Shown in pieces: positions 46,638 through 54,113 of a stretch of 64,000 bases of DNA. A program made the translations under genes and the position numbers. Each line of letters opens with the position of its first letter. Within the stretch, counting starts at the first letter, position 1. The notes beneath the pieces are model-generated. The model was not told where the DNA came from and made no database searches. It saw only the letters and a program-made list of their open reading frames with translations. The stretch comes from Flavobacterium aquaticum (GTDB taxonomy: Bacteria; Bacteroidota; Bacteroidia; Flavobacteriales; Flavobacteriaceae), in assembly GCF_003259835.1 (NCBI RefSeq), contig NZ_QLMI01000003.1:310001-374000 (forward strand). The letters are read 5' to 3'.

Positions 46638-47135
46638 ATGAAAAAGAAAATATTTTTATTAGGTGTTATAAGTTCAATCTTGTTTGTTTCTTGTAAAAAA
46701 GACGAAGAGGTTAAACCTGTTGAAGAAACAAAACAGCCTGCACAACCTTTTTCAGGTGAAGCTTGGTTAAAGCAAAGAGTAGGAGGGCAAGGGCAGCAGC
46801 AACCTGTTCAGCAACAAGCTCAACAAGTAGTTCAAACACAACAACAGACAGCACAAACAGCTCCGGGAATGAATCCTCCTCACGGTCAGCCAGGTCATCG
46901 CTGTGAGATTCCTGTAGGAGCACCTTTGAATTCAAATCCAGTAAAAAAAGAGCAGCCAAAAACAACTCAAGTTGTTACGCCAAAACCTTCAGAACAACCT
47001 GTTATGAAAATCAATTCAAAAGATGGTGCGGCTACAATTGTTGGAACTACAACACTTCCAGGGATGAATCCGCCTCATGGTCAAGAAGGACATAGATGTG
47101 ATATTGCTGTTGGAGCTCCGCTACCTAAAGAATAA
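46638..47135 (+). CDS. Lipoprotein with duplicated GMNPPHGQxGHRC motif
   Basis: 165 residues from ATG 46638. The signal MKKKIFLLGVISSILFVSC has Cys at residue 19, followed by KKDEE, a typical surface-export-type acidic patch (inference). A Gln/Pro-rich linker (~45-75) follows. Then a ~22-residue motif occurs twice, at 76-97 and 141-162: PGMNPPHGQPGHRCEIPVG and PGMNPPHGQEGHRCDIAVG, each ending in APL. The conserved His, His and Cys in each copy could bind a metal or haem, but this is a guess. I know the motif from unnamed Bacteroidota lipoproteins only. It has its own promoter; the convergent permease gene starts 1 nt later. Confidence 0.8.
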   Translation: MKKKIFLLGVISSILFVSCKKDEEVKPVEETKQPAQPFSGEAWLKQRVGGQGQQQPVQQQAQQVVQTQQQTAQTAPGMNPPHGQPGHRCEIPVGAPLNSNPVKKEQPKTTQVVTPKPSEQPVMKINSKDGAATIVGTTTLPGMNPPHGQEGHRCDIAVGAPLPKE

Positions 47136-48338
47136 TTATTTTTGAAGTAATTTCTTGTTGACTGTTCCAGAAGCAATCCAAGAAGATATGATTCCTAAAA
47201 TTAATATAGTCATTATTACTATTACCATGTTTTGCCATTCAAAAAGGACAGGATAAGGCATGGTAGGAGTAATCATGATGAAAGAGTAATATTGTTGTAG
47301 TAAAATAATTCCTATAGCCAGTGCTAATCCAATAGTTAATCCAAAAACAGTTATGATTATCCCTTGAGTAAAAAATATGGAACGAATGGAATTTGGAGTT
47401 ACTCCTATATTATATAAAGTTTTAAGATTTTCTCTTTTATCAATAACAATCATAACAATAGCACCTGCTAAACAAAATAAAGTTAGGATTACAACTAATG
47501 TGCTGAATAAATAAATAAATAAGTTTTCAGATTGAAGCATCTTATAAAGCGAATCGTTAAGTTGCGCTCTGTTTTTTATTTTGATGGATTTACCTAAAAT
47601 AGAAGTTAGTTCTTCTCTAACCTGATTTTCGTTTGCACTTGGTTTTAATTTGATTTCAAGATTAGTAATTTCGTTTTCTTTTAACCCAAGAAAATGTTGT
47701 GCTAAATCAATAGGGCAGAAGACATATTTCCCATCTAATTCTTCGTTAACAGAATAAATTCCAGATGGGAATAATAGTACTTTATTAAAAGCTTCATTCA
47801 GATTTTCAATATCTCCTTTTCCAGGTTTTGGCGCAAATGCTTCTAAACCATTGTTGTAATCAAATAATCCTAAGCCAAGTTTTCTGCTAATATCAGCTCC
47901 TACAACTACATGCTCAGAATCGGTCTCAAACCATTCTCCAGCATATAAATGTTTTTTAAAATCGGTTACTTGTATAAAATGATTGTCAACCCCTTTTATG
48001 TGAGCTACTAATTCTTTGTTGTCATACATAAAGTAAACACGCTCTTCGATAATTTTACTGTAGGAAGAAATATGGGAGGTTTTTTTTAGTAATTCCTCTT
48101 GTTTTGGACTTATAAAAAAAGTTTTACCTGTAGCGTTTTCAATACGTAAATCAGGATCCGAAACGTTTACGAAATTTAAACTAAACTCTTTCAATCCGCT
48201 GAAAACAGATAAGAAAACAAAAAGCGCCATAGTGCTAGCTATAATTCCAACAGAAGCAATTCCTGTAATAATGTTTATTGCTTTGTTCTTGCTGAAACTT
48301 ACAGCATATCTTTTTGCTATGTAAAAGGAAAGGTTCAA
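47136..48338 (-). CDS. FtsX-like ABC transporter permease (LolC/LolE type)
   Basis: 400 residues. One N-terminal helix (about 20-48), a large periplasmic domain (about 50-265) and three C-terminal helices (about 275-300, 320-350, 370-390). This is the layout of LolC/E lipoprotein-release permeases. The FtsX motif region is IYLFSTLVVILTLFCLAGAIVMIVIDKRENLKTLYNIG. The predicted job is extraction of lipoproteins from the inner membrane. The start fitting homologues (MNLSFYIAKRYA) is a TTG at 48338, 1 nt after the rbfA stop, implying translational coupling. The matching ATPase is not in the window. Confidence 0.85.
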   Translation of the reverse strand: MNLSFYIAKRYAVSFSKNKAINIITGIASVGIIASTMALFVFLSVFSGLKEFSLNFVNVSDPDLRIENATGKTFFISPKQEELLKKTSHISSYSKIIEERVYFMYDNKELVAHIKGVDNHFIQVTDFKKHLYAGEWFETDSEHVVVGADISRKLGLGLFDYNNGLEAFAPKPGKGDIENLNEAFNKVLLFPSGIYSVNEELDGKYVFCPIDLAQHFLGLKENEITNLEIKLKPSANENQVREELTSILGKSIKIKNRAQLNDSLYKMLQSENLFIYLFSTLVVILTLFCLAGAIVMIVIDKRENLKTLYNIGVTPNSIRSIFFTQGIIITVFGLTIGLALAIGIILLQQYYSFIMITPTMPYPVLFEWQNMVIVIMTILILGIISSWIASGTVNKKLLQK

Positions 48339-48339
48339 A

Positions 48340-48732
48340 TTATGATTTCTTTCTTTTTTCTAATAAGTCTGGGTTTTCAATTGGGTTTTCTTCTCCAGTT
48401 AAAGCCTTATCAATTTTTTCAATGTAATCTAAACTGTCGTCAATATAAAAAATTAAATTAGGAACTTTTCGCAATTGATTTTTTACACGTTGTGCTAAAT
48501 CGTGTTTAATAAGTGGTGCGTTGCTTTTAACTGCTGCTAAAATTTCGGGTGCTTTATCTGTAGGAAATACACTTAAATGCACTTTTGCAATTGATAAATC
48601 TGATGTTACATTTACTTTTGATACAGAGATTACCAAATTGTTGATATTATTTTTACGAATTTCACCTTGTAGTATTGAAACTAAGTCGTTTTGTAAAAGT
48701 GCTCCTATTTTTTTTTGTCTATTTGTTTCCAT
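48340..48732 (-). CDS. rbfA: Ribosome-binding factor A
   Basis: 130 residues from the ATG at 48732 (METNRQKKIGALLQNDLVSIL). It assists 16S rRNA 5'-end maturation and cold adaptation. Family features are the KKIG...L-Q-ND-L-ILQGEI opening, VNVTSDLSIAKVHLSVFP and LRKVPNLIFYIDDSLDY. A longer reading to 48759 has a non-ATG start and would contain the promoter box, so it is rejected. It is followed after 1 nt by the permease gene. Confidence 0.93.
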   Translation of the reverse strand: METNRQKKIGALLQNDLVSILQGEIRKNNINNLVISVSKVNVTSDLSIAKVHLSVFPTDKAPEILAAVKSNAPLIKHDLAQRVKNQLRKVPNLIFYIDDSLDYIEKIDKALTGEENPIENPDLLEKRKKS

Positions 48733-48736
48733 GATG

Positions 48737-48744
48737 CAAAAATA
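48737..48744 (-). promoter_or_regulatory. Putative -7 box of rbfA, implying a leaderless mRNA
   Basis: TATTTTTG then CATC then ATG on the minus strand. The box ends 4 nt before the start codon, the same geometry as at glyS. Confidence 0.5.
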
Positions 48745-48814
48745 CAAAAAAATAAACAAGCGGAATTCTTTTGTTGCTAATACACTATTTATACTAGCTG
48801 TTCTTGTTTTTTGT

Positions 48815-48822
48815 TAACTTTG
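48815..48822 (+). promoter_or_regulatory. Putative -7 box of methylmalonyl-CoA epimerase gene
   Basis: TAACTTTG, 25 nt before the ATG at 48848. Confidence 0.45.
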
Positions 48823-48847
48823 TTTTAAATATAAAAGTTTTGAAAAT

Positions 48848-49249
48848 ATGAGAAAAATAGAGCATATAGGAATTGCGGTAAAAAGTTTGAAAGAATCAAA
48901 CTTATTATTTGAAAAATTATTCGGTCAACCACCATACAAGGAAGAAGAAGTGGTTAGTGAAGGAGTTAAAACTTCTTTTTTTATGAATGGGCCAAATAAA
49001 ATCGAATTATTAGAAGCAACTAATCCAGATAGTCCAATTGCTAAATTTTTAGAAAAAAAAGGAGAAGGAATCCATCACATCGCTTTTGACGTAAATGACA
49101 TTAATGAAGAAGTTATTAGACTAAAAAACGAAGGTTTTGTGATTTTAAATGAGATTCCTAAGAAAGGAGCTGATAATAAATTGGTTGTATTTTTACATCC
49201 AAAAGGCACTAATGGCGTACTAGTAGAGCTTTGTCAAGAAATTAAATAA
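48848..49249 (+). CDS. mce: Methylmalonyl-CoA epimerase
   Basis: 133 residues, VOC/glyoxalase fold. It interconverts (R)- and (S)-methylmalonyl-CoA in propionate/succinate metabolism. Metal ligands expected in the family are visible: His in KIEHIGIAVKSL, Glu in KIELLEATNPDSPIAKFL, His in GEGIHHIAFDV and Glu in NGVLVELCQE. Length and motif spacing are normal. It stands alone between rbfA (divergent) and a tRNA gene. The mutase genes are not in the window. Confidence 0.93.
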   Translation: MRKIEHIGIAVKSLKESNLLFEKLFGQPPYKEEEVVSEGVKTSFFMNGPNKIELLEATNPDSPIAKFLEKKGEGIHHIAFDVNDINEEVIRLKNEGFVILNEIPKKGADNKLVVFLHPKGTNGVLVELCQEIK

Positions 49250-49308
49250 AGTTTTAAAAAAGATTTGCGTGCCATAAAAATTAGTCTTAATATTGCAACT
49301 TCAATACT

Positions 49309-49382
49309 GGTCCTATAGCTCAGTTGGTTAGAGCACCTGACTCATAATCAGGTGGTCCCTGGTTCGAGCCCAGGTGGGACCA
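49309..49382 (+). tRNA. tRNA with CAU anticodon (Met, or Ile2 if lysidine-modified)
   Basis: Acceptor GGTCCTA / TGGGACC (one G-U pair), D-arm GCTCAGTTGGTTAGAGC, anticodon stem CCTGA/TCAGG with loop CTCATAA, T-arm CCTGG-TTCGAGC-CCAGG, discriminator A. No CCA encoded. The sequence resembles elongator tRNA-Met of flavobacteria; tRNA-Ile2 cannot be excluded by eye. Confidence 0.93.
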
Positions 49383-49575
49383 CTTTTATTGTTAAGATTT
49401 AAGAAGAAAATACTTATAAATCACAGAAATTAAGTTTTTTTTAAGTTTTTTTCTGAAAATAACTTGTAAAGTATAAAAATATTTATATTTTCGTGTTTCA
49501 TAATGAGTTTGTGTTACAGAATATTAACTTATTATTAAATAATTTCTTTTATTAGTAAGAGAATGATATAAATTA

Positions 49576-49583
49576 TACTTTTG
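49576..49583 (+). promoter_or_regulatory. Putative -7 box of the PIDGG small protein gene
   Basis: TACTTTTG followed by CGCCC. A transcript would begin around 49587, just before the ATG at 49590 and 15 nt before the ATG at 49602. The ~190 bp between the tRNA and this box is AT-rich with no gene seen. Confidence 0.5.
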
Positions 49584-49601
49584 CGCCCAATGAGAACAAT
49601 T

Positions 49602-49802
49602 ATGAATAAAATTATAACAGTTTTAGTAGTACTTTTTAGTATTCAAGGTGTTTTTGCTAATGAAACGCCTCCGCCTCCGTCACCTCCAGTTCCACCTGGG
49701 TTGCCTATTGATGGTGGATTGGTAATACTATTCTTTTTGGCGTTAGTTTCGGGTTATTATTTATCTAAGAAATATATATCTATTAAAAAAGGCTCTTTAT
49801 AA
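49602..49802 (+). CDS. Small exported membrane protein with PID-type C-terminal sorting motif
   Basis: 66 residues (MNKIITVLVVLFSIQGVFANE...); an in-frame ATG at 49590 would add MRTI. It consists of a signal peptide, a proline tract (ETPPPPSPPVPPGLPIDGG), a single hydrophobic helix (LVILFFLALVSGYYL) and a basic tail (SKKYISIKKGSL). The tripartite motif-helix-basic tail layout is that of PEP-CTERM-like sorting signals. The PIDGG core matches what I recall as the PID-CTERM type of Bacteroidota. The role is unknown. The stop codon lies inside the terminator hairpin. Confidence 0.75.
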   Translation: MNKIITVLVVLFSIQGVFANETPPPPSPPVPPGLPIDGGLVILFFLALVSGYYLSKKYISIKKGSL

Positions 49803-49813
49803 GAGCCTTTTTT
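49785..49813. terminator. Terminator shared by the PIDGG gene and ribE
   Basis: AAAAAAGGCTCTT (49785-49797) / AAGAGCCTTTTTT (49801-49813), 3-nt loop. It overlaps the last codons of the plus-strand gene. Confidence 0.9.
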
Positions 49814-49820
49814 AATGTTT

Positions 49821-50411
49821 CTATTTTCTTAATTCGTTCAATCTACTTACGTATTTTCCAATTACGTCAAATTCTAAATTTACTTTAGTACCAATTTTAA
49901 AAGTGTTAAAATTAGTATGGTCAAATGTGTATGGGATAATAGCTACACTAAAGGTGCTTAATCCAGAATTAACAACGGTTAAGCTGGTTCCGTTTACGGT
50001 AATCGAACCTTTTTCAATAGTAATATTGTTTAATGAAGCATCGTATTCAAATGTAAAAACCCAACTCCCATTAGCTTCTTTAATATTAGTGCAAGTTCCA
50101 GTTTGATCAACATGGCCTTGAACAATGTGTCCGTCTAATCTATCGCCAAGTTTCATGGCGCGTTCTAAATTTATGAAATCTCCAACTTTCCAAGTCCCAA
50201 TAGAAGTTTTGTCAATCGTTTCTTTAATAGCCGTTACGGTGTAATTTTTGTTTTCAATTTTTACCACTGTTAAACAAATACCATTATGCGCTACACTTTG
50301 GTCAATTTTTAATTCATGGGTAATGTCAGATTCTACCGTTAAGTGCAGGTTTTCCTGATCTTTTTCGATTTCTTTTATAATTCCGAGGGTTTCTATAATT
50401 CCGGTAAACAT
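49821..50411 (-). CDS. ribE: Riboflavin synthase (alpha chain)
   Basis: 196 residues from the ATG at 50411. It dismutates 6,7-dimethyl-8-ribityllumazine to riboflavin. It begins with the canonical MFTGIIE and contains two tandem lumazine-binding repeats (about 1-95 and 96-190), with VAHNGICLTV in the first and GHVDQTG opening the second. A longer reading to 50462 would include its own promoter box and is rejected. Divergent from pdxA. Confidence 0.96.
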   Translation of the reverse strand: MFTGIIETLGIIKEIEKDQENLHLTVESDITHELKIDQSVAHNGICLTVVKIENKNYTVTAIKETIDKTSIGTWKVGDFINLERAMKLGDRLDGHIVQGHVDQTGTCTNIKEANGSWVFTFEYDASLNNITIEKGSITVNGTSLTVVNSGLSTFSVAIIPYTFDHTNFNTFKIGTKVNLEFDVIGKYVSRLNELRK

Positions 50412-50428
50412 AACTGATTTAATTTTAC

Positions 50429-50436
50429 TAAATTTG
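50429..50436 (+). promoter_or_regulatory. Putative -7 box of pdxA
   Basis: TAAATTTG followed by CACATC; ATG at 50470. Confidence 0.5.
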
Positions 50437-50441
50437 CACAT

Positions 50442-50449
50442 CAAAAGTA
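50442..50449 (-). promoter_or_regulatory. Putative -7 box of ribE
   Basis: TACTTTTG on the minus strand, 31 nt ahead of the ribE ATG. It lies only 5 bp from the plus-strand pdxA box, so the two polymerases would collide. Confidence 0.5.
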
Positions 50450-50469
50450 AGCAATAAATCACATTTGTT

Positions 50470-51519
50470 ATGGTTAAAAAAGCAGAAAATATAATTGTAG
50501 GAATTTCGATTGGAGATTTAAATGGTATTGGAAGCGAAGTTATTTTAAAAACATTTGAAGATACTCGAATGTTAGAATTGTGTACGCCAGTAATTTTTGC
50601 AAATGCTAAGATTGTTTCTTTCTTAAGAAAAGAGTTGAATATTGATATCGCGATTCACGGAATTGATAAAATAGAGCAATTGGTTGTTGGAAAAATCAAC
50701 GTACTAAATGTTTGGCGCGAAGGTGTAAATTTAGAATTTGGAAAAAATGATGATGTAGTAGGAAGTTATGCTATAAAATCTTTTGTAGCAGCTACTAAAG
50801 CACTGAAAGAAGGATTAGTTGATGTTTTGGTAACAGCACCTATTAATAAGTATAACATTCAATCAGAAGAATTTAAATTCCCAGGGCACACCGATTATTT
50901 GGATAAAGAATTGGAAGGCGATGCTTTAATGTTAATGGTACATGATGATTTACGTGTTGGATTACTTACGGATCACGTTCCAGTGAATGAGGTAGCAAAA
51001 CATTTGAACGAAAAATTAATTTCGAGCAAAATTAAAACCATTATTCAGACGTTAAAACAAGATTTTGAAATTGAAAAACCAAAAGTGGCAGTTTTAGGAT
51101 TAAATCCACATTCGGGTGATAATGGTGTTATTGGTCAAGAAGAAGAAAAAATTATAAAACCGGCATTGAAAAAATTATTTGAAGCAGGAAATATGGTTTT
51201 CGGACCTTTTCCAGCAGATGGATTTTTTGGTTCGGCACAATATGAAAAATATGATGCGGTAATTGCAACTTATCACGATCAAGGATTAATTCCTTTCAAA
51301 ACGTTGTCGTTTGGTAACGGAGTGAATTATACGGCAGGATTAAATAAAATTAGAACTTCTCCCGATCATGGAACTGCTTATGAAATTGCAGGTAAAGGAG
51401 TGGCTAATCACGAGTCATTTAAAGAGGCCGTTTATTTAGCAATTGATATTTATAACAAAAGAAATGACTATCAAGAGCTGATTAAAAACCCTTTAAAAAC
51501 AAAAGAAAAGCAGTTATAA
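50470..51519 (+). CDS. pdxA: 4-hydroxythreonine-4-phosphate dehydrogenase
   Basis: 349 residues. NAD-dependent step of the DXP-dependent pyridoxal-phosphate pathway. Family motifs are SIGDLNGIGSEVILK, VTAPINKYNIQ, the metal-binding His in FPGHTDYLDKEL and in ATYHDQGLIPFK, and GLNKIRTSPDHGTAYEIAGKG. It starts the plus-strand run pdxA, DUF177, rpmF. A separate promoter lies before the DUF177 gene, so pdxA may be its own unit. Confidence 0.95.
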   Translation: MVKKAENIIVGISIGDLNGIGSEVILKTFEDTRMLELCTPVIFANAKIVSFLRKELNIDIAIHGIDKIEQLVVGKINVLNVWREGVNLEFGKNDDVVGSYAIKSFVAATKALKEGLVDVLVTAPINKYNIQSEEFKFPGHTDYLDKELEGDALMLMVHDDLRVGLLTDHVPVNEVAKHLNEKLISSKIKTIIQTLKQDFEIEKPKVAVLGLNPHSGDNGVIGQEEEKIIKPALKKLFEAGNMVFGPFPADGFFGSAQYEKYDAVIATYHDQGLIPFKTLSFGNGVNYTAGLNKIRTSPDHGTAYEIAGKGVANHESFKEAVYLAIDIYNKRNDYQELIKNPLKTKEKQL

Positions 51520-51542
51520 ACAAAAAAATGTTTACAACTAGT

Positions 51543-51570
51543 TTGAATTTATAAATATTTTATATCTTTG
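51543..51570 (+). promoter_or_regulatory. Putative promoter of the DUF177-rpmF pair
   Basis: TTG at 51543-51545, 17-bp spacer, TATCTTTG at 51563-51570 followed by CACACC; ATG at 51601. Confidence 0.6.
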
Positions 51571-51600
51571 CACACCTTTTAAAAAGGTAAAACTGTTGTT

Positions 51601-52140
51601 ATGAACAATTTAAAAGAATATTTAATTCCATTTGTGGGATTAAAAATAGGGAAGCATCAGTTTGATTATCAAATAGATAATACGTTCTTTAAAAACTTTG
51701 ATTACGACGAATTTAATGACGTTTCAGTTAAAGTAGATATTGTTTTAGAGAAGAAAAGCACCATGCTTGAACTCGATTTTAAGCACAAAGGAACTGTAAA
51801 TGTGCCATGTGATGTATCGGGTGAAGAGTTTGATTTGCCAATTAAAGGAAAATTAAAACTTTTAGTGAAGTTTGGAGATGCCTTTAATGATGAAAATGAG
51901 GAGTTGCTCGTTTTACCTCATGGCGAATTTCAGGTAAATGTAGCACAGTATATTTATGAGTCAATCATTTTATCAGTGCCGTTACGAAGAATACATCCAG
52001 GTGTTAAAGATGGTTCGCTGTCTGATGTAATTGAAAAATTAGAATCGCTTTCTCCAAAAGAAAACAAAAAAGAAGAACAACAAAATAATGATATTGACCC
52101 TAGGTGGGAGAATTTAAAAAAACTATTAACGGATAAATAA
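51601..52140 (+). CDS. DUF177 (YceD family) protein
   Basis: 179 residues. Core stretches are VDIVLEKKSTMLELDFKHKG and VPCDVSGEEFDLPIKGKLKLLVKFG, with a C-terminal segment SVPLRRIHPGVKDG ... DPRWENLKKLL. This is the typical YceD/DUF177 ending, just before rpmF. In plants and E. coli the family is linked to 23S rRNA accumulation (established for the family, not for this protein). Only 9 nt separate it from rpmF. The conserved DUF177-rpmF-fab linkage is seen here with plsX missing. Confidence 0.92.
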   Translation: MNNLKEYLIPFVGLKIGKHQFDYQIDNTFFKNFDYDEFNDVSVKVDIVLEKKSTMLELDFKHKGTVNVPCDVSGEEFDLPIKGKLKLLVKFGDAFNDENEELLVLPHGEFQVNVAQYIYESIILSVPLRRIHPGVKDGSLSDVIEKLESLSPKENKKEEQQNNDIDPRWENLKKLLTDK

Positions 52141-52149
52141 AATAGAACA

Positions 52150-52344
52150 ATGGCACATCCTAAGAGAAGACAGTCGTCTACAAGAAGAGATAAGAGAAGA
52201 ACACATTACAAAGCGACAGTTGCTCAAATCGCAACATGTCCAATTACTGGTGAAGCACACTTATACCACAGAGCTTACTGGCATGAAGGTAAAATGTACT
52301 ACAGAGGTCAAGTTGTAATTGATAAAAATGAAGCAGTAGCTTAA
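52150..52344 (+). CDS. rpmF: 50S ribosomal protein L32
   Basis: 64 residues beginning [20 protein letters not shown], with [15 protein letters not shown] in the middle. Only one Cys (Cys36) is present, so this is the zinc-free (C-) form of L32 rather than the four-Cys form. Normal length, co-transcribed with the DUF177 gene, followed by a terminator. Confidence 0.96.
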   Translation: MAHPKRRQSSTRRDKRRTHYKATVAQIATCPITGEAHLYHRAYWHEGKMYYRGQVVIDKNEAVA

Positions 52345-52366
52345 TTGCATCAACAAAAAAATAGAG

Positions 52367-52394
52367 AAAACTCTCACATTGTGAGAGTTTTTTT
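52367..52394 (+). terminator. Terminator after rpmF
   Basis: AAAACTCTCAC (52367-52377) / GTGAGAGTTTT (52381-52391), 3-nt loop, T-run. Confidence 0.9.
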
Positions 52395-52405
52395 GTTAAG
52401 TACCC

Positions 52406-52481
52406 ATTCGTTTTAAATTAATAAAAACGAATAGGATTCGTTTGAAATTTTTTTTGTAATTTCCACCACTTTTTGAATCCT
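52406..52481 (+). promoter_or_regulatory. Overlapping inverted repeats upstream of fabH (operator or attenuator candidate)
   Basis: ATTCGTTTT (52406-52414) pairs with AAAACGAAT (52424-52432). The same AAACGAAT can instead pair with ATTCGTTT (52436-52443), while AGGATTC (52433-52439) can pair with GAATCCT (52475-52481). These are either three ATTCGTTT half-sites for a repressor or mutually exclusive RNA hairpins. No exact TAnnTTTG box was found here. Confidence 0.4.
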
Positions 52482-52510
52482 AAAAATTCAGAAGGAAAAA
52501 TTAATCGAAG

Positions 52511-53506
52511 ATGAATAAAATAACAGCAGCAATTACGGCAGTAGGTTCTTATGTTCCCGACTTTGTTTTGTCGAATCAAGTATTGGAAACATTAGTAGAT
52601 ACTAATGACGAATGGATTACCACTCGTACCGGAATTAAAGAAAGAAGATTGTTAAAAGAAGAAGGACAAGGGACTTCTTTCATGGCGATTAAAGCCGCTC
52701 AAAACTTATTAGAAAAAGCCAATTTAGATCCTAAAGATATCGATTTAGTGATTATGGCAACGGCAACTCCAGATATGCCAGTAGCTTCAACGGGAGTTTA
52801 TGTAGCTACGCAAATTGGTGCAACGAATGCTTTTGCATTTGATTTACAAGCTGCTTGTTCGAGTTTTCTTTACGGAATGTCAACAGCATCAGCTTATATC
52901 GCATCTGGAAAATACAAAAAAGTCTTATTGATTGGTGCCGATAAAATGTCGTCAATTATTGATTATACAGACAGAGCTACTTGTATCATATTTGGTGATG
53001 GAGCAGGAGCTGTATTGTTTGAACCGAATACAGAAGGATTAGGTCTACAAGATGAAATTCTGAAAAGTGATGGAATCGGAAGAGAATTCTTAAAAATTGA
53101 AGCTGGTGGTTCTATTTTACCTCCTTCAGAAGAAACCGTTAAAAACAAACAACATTTTGTTTTTCAAGACGGAAAAACCGTTTTCAAATATGCCGTTTCT
53201 GGAATGGCCGATGTAAGCGAAAAAATCATGCAACGTAACAATTTATCGCACGACGATATCAATTGGTTAGTAGCACATCAGGCAAACAGAAGAATTATTG
53301 ACGCAACTGCAAACCGTATGGAATTAGACGAATCTAAAGTCTTAATCAACATTCAAAAATACGGGAATACCACATCAGCAACCCTACCATTATTATTATC
53401 AGATTTCGAAAACCAATTGAAAAAAGGAGATAACATTATCTTTGCAGCTTTTGGTGGCGGATTCACATGGGGTGCTATCTATTTAAAATGGGCTTACACT
53501 AAATAA
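52511..53506 (+). CDS. fabH: Beta-ketoacyl-ACP synthase III
   Basis: 331 residues. It condenses acetyl-CoA (or a branched primer) with malonyl-ACP to start fatty-acid synthesis. The catalytic triad is visible: Cys116 in LQAACSSFLYG, His in WLVAHQANRRI and Asn in KYGNTTSATLPLLL. The N-terminal TNDEWITTRTGIKER and C-terminal FAAFGGGFTWGA are family signatures. It is followed closely by accB and accC, so precursor supply and initiation are linked. Confidence 0.96.
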   Translation: MNKITAAITAVGSYVPDFVLSNQVLETLVDTNDEWITTRTGIKERRLLKEEGQGTSFMAIKAAQNLLEKANLDPKDIDLVIMATATPDMPVASTGVYVATQIGATNAFAFDLQAACSSFLYGMSTASAYIASGKYKKVLLIGADKMSSIIDYTDRATCIIFGDGAGAVLFEPNTEGLGLQDEILKSDGIGREFLKIEAGGSILPPSEETVKNKQHFVFQDGKTVFKYAVSGMADVSEKIMQRNNLSHDDINWLVAHQANRRIIDATANRMELDESKVLINIQKYGNTTSATLPLLLSDFENQLKKGDNIIFAAFGGGFTWGAIYLKWAYTK

Positions 53507-53533
53507 AAACAAAACTAAACTAAATCAAATATT

Positions 53534-54022
53534 ATGGATATTAGAGAGATTCAAAACCTAATCAAATTTGTAGCTAAATCAGGTGCTACAGAAGTAAAAT
53601 TAGAAATGGACGATTTTAAAATCACCATAAAAACAACAACTGAAGGAGCTGAAAGCACTACAACTTACGTGCAACAAATGCCTATGCATGCAGCACCTCA
53701 AATGGCCGCTCCACAAGTAGCAGCAGCACCAGCAGTGACAGAGGCACCAGCAGCAACTCCTGCAGCTGATGATAATTCAAAATATATCACAGTAAAATCG
53801 CCAATCATTGGTACTTTCTACAGAAAACCAGCTCCAGACAAACCAATGTTTGTAGAAGTAGGTTCAACCATTGGAAAAGGAGATGTTCTTTGTGTAATTG
53901 AAGCAATGAAATTATTCAACGAAATCGAATCTGAAGTGTCTGGTAAAATTGTAAAAGTTTTAGTAGATGATTCATCTCCAGTTGAATTTGATCAACCATT
54001 ATTCTTAGTTGATCCGTCATAA
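53534..54022 (+). CDS. accB: Biotin carboxyl carrier protein of acetyl-CoA carboxylase
   Basis: 162 residues. An N-terminal helical region (MDIREIQNLIKFVAKSGATE), an Ala/Pro-rich flexible linker (~45-80), then the biotinyl domain (~85-162) with the biotin-accepting Lys in CVIEAMKLFNEIE. Located 27 nt after fabH. Confidence 0.96.
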   Translation: MDIREIQNLIKFVAKSGATEVKLEMDDFKITIKTTTEGAESTTTYVQQMPMHAAPQMAAPQVAAAPAVTEAPAATPAADDNSKYITVKSPIIGTFYRKPAPDKPMFVEVGSTIGKGDVLCVIEAMKLFNEIESEVSGKIVKVLVDDSSPVEFDQPLFLVDPS

Positions 54023-54024
54023 TA

Positions 54025-54106
54025 AAGTTAGAAGTTAGAAGTTGGAAGTTAGAAGTTTTCTTTCTTCATAATTGTCTAATTGACACATTGTCTAATTATC
54101 TAATTA
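54025..54106. repeat. Simple direct repeats in the accB-accC spacer
   Basis: Units of AGTTAGA / AGTTGGA run from 54025 to about 54058. They are followed by TTGTCTAATTG, TTGTCTAATTA and TCTAATTA units (about 54070-54106). The spacer has no hairpin strong enough to terminate, so accC is probably read from the same message. Confidence 0.65.
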
Positions 54107-54113
54107 AAAAAAC

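Noticed and set aside
49821..50462. Extended riboflavin synthase start at 50462
   Set aside because: The canonical MFTGIIE start at 50411 is downstream of the ribE promoter box, which the extension would swallow.
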